6,533 nucleotides of DNA from Pseudomonadota bacterium. GTDB taxonomy: Bacteria; Pseudomonadota; Alphaproteobacteria; Rhizobiales; Xanthobacteraceae. Within the stretch, counting starts at the first letter, position 1. Every line of letters starts with the position of its first letter. The DNA lies in contig JAEYTQ010000783.1 of NCBI GenBank assembly GCA_023433965.1, positions 1-6,533 of the forward strand, given 5' to 3'. The notes under the pieces were generated by a model. It was not told the DNA's origin and did not search any database. It worked only from the letters and a program-made list of their open reading frames with translations. Made by a program: the position numbers and the translations under genes. Positions 4,787 through 6,533 of this stretch are shown here, piece by piece.

Positions 4787-6061
4787 TTGGATTTCTCACT
4801 GCCCGCCGATCTCGTCGCCTATCTCGGAGAGCTCGACCGTTTCATCGAACGCGAGATCAAGCCGCTGGAGGAGGCCGACGACAACATCCGCTTCTTCGAC
4901 CATCGCCGCGAATGGGCGCGCACCGATTTCGAGAATGGCGGCCTGCCGCGTCACGAATGGGAAGCGCTGCTGCGCAAGGCCAAGGATCTCGCCGACGCCG
5001 CCGGGCATCTGCGCTTTCCGGTGCCGAAGCGATATGGCGGCAAGAACGGCTCCAATCTCTGGATGGCGGTGATCCGCGAGCATTTTGCCGCCAAGGGCCT
5101 TGGCCTGCACAACGACCTCCAGAACGAGCATTCCATCGTCGGCAATTTTCCTGTCGTCACCATGCTCGACCGCTACGGCCGCGACGACCAGAAGGCGATG
5201 ATCGACGGCTCGATCAAGGGCAAGTACCGCATCATCTTCGGCCTGACCGAGCCGCATCACGGCTCGGACGCGACCCACATGGAGACGCGTGCGGTGCCCG
5301 CGACCCGCGACAACGTCAAGGGCTGGATCATCAACGGCGAGAAGATGTGGACCACCGGCATGCACGTTGCGACCCACTGCGCGCTGTTTGCGCGCACGTC
5401 GGGCAATGACGGCGATGCGCGCGGGATCACCTGCTTCCTGGTGCCGGCGAAGAGCGACGGGGTGAAAGTCGAGGAGTACATGTGGACCTTCAACATGCCG
5501 ACCGATCATCCACGCGTCAGCTTCACCGACGTGTTCGTGCCGGAGGATGCGCTGTTCGGCGAGGTCGGTCGCGGCCTGTCGCTGGCGCAGTGCTTCGTGC
5601 ATCAGAACCGCATCCGCCAGGCCGCGAGCTCGCTCGGTGCCGCCGTCTATTGCATCAACGAGAGCGTCAAATACGCGCGCGAGCGCAAGCCGTTCGGCCG
5701 GGCGCTCGCGGAGAACCAGGCGATCCAGTTCCCGCTGGTCGAGCTTGCGACGCAAGCCGAGATGCTGCGCCTTCTGATCCGGAAGACCGCCTGGGAGATG
5801 GACCAGCTCACCGAGGAGCAGATCGAGCGCACGCTCTCCGACCGCGTCTCGATGTGCAACTACTGGGCAAACCGGCTCTGCTGCGAATCCGCTGACCGCG
5901 CCATGCAGGTCCATGGCGGCATGGGCTACTCACGCCACAAGCCGTTCGAGCACATCTACCGCCACCACCGCCGCTACCGCATCACCGAGGGCAGCGAGGA
6001 GATCCAGATGCGAAAGGTGGCGGGGTTCCTGTTCGGCTATATGGGCCCGGGGAAGCATTGA
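4787..6061 (+). CDS. Acyl-CoA dehydrogenase family flavoprotein, ACAD11/LvaC-like candidate, 424 aa, TTG start
   Basis: A full-length FAD-dependent acyl-CoA dehydrogenase. The helical N-terminal domain runs about 5-145, including LRFPVPKRYGG (75-85). The central beta domain has the signature FGLTEPHHGSDATHMETRA (151-169) and NGEKMWTTG (183-191). The helical C-terminal domain contains RKPFGRALAENQAIQFPLVE (300-319) and QVHGGMGYSR (374-383). Glu401 in YRITEGSEEIQ (397-407) occupies the place of the catalytic base of medium-chain dehydrogenase. The long N-terminus with DNIRFFDHRREWARTDF (32-48) is characteristic of the ACAD10/ACAD11-like branch as I know it, not of short-chain enzymes. With the kinase and DUF6285 genes upstream it could eliminate phosphate from a 4-phosphoacyl-CoA, as LvaC does; ordinary alpha,beta-dehydrogenation is the alternative. 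It starts at TTG, with a good ribosome binding site. It stands alone, convergent with the ligase gene. Confidence 0.96.
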   Translation: MDFSLPADLVAYLGELDRFIEREIKPLEEADDNIRFFDHRREWARTDFENGGLPRHEWEALLRKAKDLADAAGHLRFPVPKRYGGKNGSNLWMAVIREHFAAKGLGLHNDLQNEHSIVGNFPVVTMLDRYGRDDQKAMIDGSIKGKYRIIFGLTEPHHGSDATHMETRAVPATRDNVKGWIINGEKMWTTGMHVATHCALFARTSGNDGDARGITCFLVPAKSDGVKVEEYMWTFNMPTDHPRVSFTDVFVPEDALFGEVGRGLSLAQCFVHQNRIRQAASSLGAAVYCINESVKYARERKPFGRALAENQAIQFPLVELATQAEMLRLLIRKTAWEMDQLTEEQIERTLSDRVSMCNYWANRLCCESADRAMQVHGGMGYSRHKPFEHIYRHHRRYRITEGSEEIQMRKVAGFLFGYMGPGKH

Positions 6062-6077
6062 GGCTTGCACCGCTCTC

Positions 6078-6164
6078 GTAGGGCGGGCAAAGCGGAGCGT
6101 GCCCACCTTCCTTTAAATGCGGAACGAGATGGTGGGCACGGCGCGATGCGCCATTGCCCACCCC
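6078..6164. repeat. Imperfect palindromic intergenic repeat between convergent genes
   Basis: The inner stem CGTGCCCACC (6098-6107) pairs exactly with GGTGGGCACG (6131-6140) across a 23-nt loop. Outer pairing GGGCAA (6085-6090) with TTGCCC (6154-6159) is separated from it by an uneven internal loop, and the left end GTAGGGCGGGCAA has no complete partner on the right. It lies between the stops of the acyl-CoA dehydrogenase (6061) and the ligase (6177). From memory, GTAGGGTGGGCAAAG palindromes are common between Bradyrhizobium genes; this copy looks partly eroded. Confidence 0.85.
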
Positions 6165-6176
6165 AAGGCACCGCGA

Positions 6177-6533
6177 TCAATTCACTCTTCGATCCTTCCC
6201 CGCCCAATATGGCTCGCGCAATTGCCGCCGCAGGATCTTGCCTGATGGATTGCGCGGCAGCGCCGGCAAGAACTCCACGCTCTTGGGCGTCTTGTAGCCG
6301 GCGATGCGCGTCCGGGTGAAGTTGATGATGTCGGTGGCAGTCGCCTGCTTGCCCGGCTTCATCACCACGACGGCCTTCACCGCCTCGCCCCATTTGTCGT
6401 CGGGCACGCCGATGACGGCGCAGTCGGCGACGGCGGGATGGCCCATGACCGCGTTCTCGACTTCGGCGGGATAGATGTTCTCGCCGCCCGAGACGATCAT
6501 GTCCTTCACGCGGTCGTGGATGTAGAGGAAGCC
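6177..6533 (-). CDS. AMP-forming acyl-CoA ligase, C-terminal 118 aa only (N-terminus outside the window)
   Basis: The C-terminal domain of an ANL-superfamily acyl-CoA synthetase, which activates a free carboxylic acid with ATP and CoA. The frame is open to the window edge, so the gene is cut by the window rather than broken. Numbering from the edge, the hinge/A8 motif is [20 protein letters not shown] (1-20) followed by YPAEVE. A middle motif is [16 protein letters not shown]. The A10 motif [15 protein letters not shown] carries Lys99, the residue that contacts the adenylate and is the usual target of lysine acetylation control. A GTG at 6509 could be mistaken for a start, but it lies inside the hinge motif. 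It faces the acyl-CoA dehydrogenase across a palindromic repeat. It could supply the CoA ester used by the neighbouring enzymes (the LvaE role); the acid it accepts is not visible because the substrate pocket is outside the window. Confidence 0.95.
   Translation of the reverse strand, partial: GFLYIHDRVKDMIVSGGENIYPAEVENAVMGHPAVADCAVIGVPDDKWGEAVKAVVVMKPGKQATATDIINFTRTRIAGYKTPKSVEFLPALPRNPSGKILRRQLREPYWAGKDRRVN

Noticed and set aside
4796..5914. Long minus-strand open frame of 372 codons opposite the acyl-CoA dehydrogenase
   Set aside because: It is antisense to a gene with all family motifs; its composition is the Ala/Arg/His-rich pattern typical of antisense frames in GC-rich DNA, and it has no recognisable domain.

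Overview
The window is GC-rich and reads as an alphaproteobacterial chromosome, most likely Bradyrhizobium or a close relative. The grounds are codon use, the style of the proteins (acyl-CoA enzymes with a split kinase/DUF6285 pair) and three GC-rich intergenic palindromes of the kind I recall being scattered through Bradyrhizobium genomes. The genus call is inference. Coding density is high: seven complete genes, one gene cut by the right edge, and no gene-free stretch above 300 bases.

Layout. At the left end, positions 1-79 hold a short imperfect palindrome of uncertain nature. A VOC-fold protein (80-460, minus) lies downstream of a short-chain dehydrogenase/reductase (574-1353, minus), with a long near-perfect palindrome between them. 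A 164-bp divergent control region follows. A tight plus-strand operon then runs 1518-3667: a PaaG-type crotonase, an APH-fold phosphotransferase (4-nt ATGA overlap) and a DUF6285 protein (3-nt gap). A second palindromic repeat separates this operon from a convergent crotonase (3793-4572, minus) that keeps both classical catalytic glutamates. A second divergent region leads to an acyl-CoA dehydrogenase that starts with TTG (4787-6061, plus). A third palindromic repeat separates it from the C-terminal part of an AMP-forming acyl-CoA ligase (6177-6533, minus, running out of the window).

How the genes fit together. Every gene except the VOC protein is a plausible acyl-CoA enzyme. The set of APH-fold kinase, small DUF6285-like partner, acyl-CoA dehydrogenase-fold enzyme, SDR and acyl-CoA ligase has the same five functional classes as the levulinate/4-hydroxyacid pathway LvaA-LvaE of Pseudomonas putida. 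In that pathway a 4-hydroxyacyl-CoA is phosphorylated and the phosphate is then eliminated by an ACAD-like enzyme. Human ACAD10 and ACAD11 fuse the kinase and ACAD domains in one chain. I infer that the locus may activate, phosphorylate, dephosphorylate/isomerise and hydrate 4-hydroxy (or 4-oxo) acyl-CoAs, feeding beta-oxidation, with the two crotonases handling the enoyl-CoA products. The substrate cannot be read from sequence, and the genes are spread over several transcription units rather than one operon.
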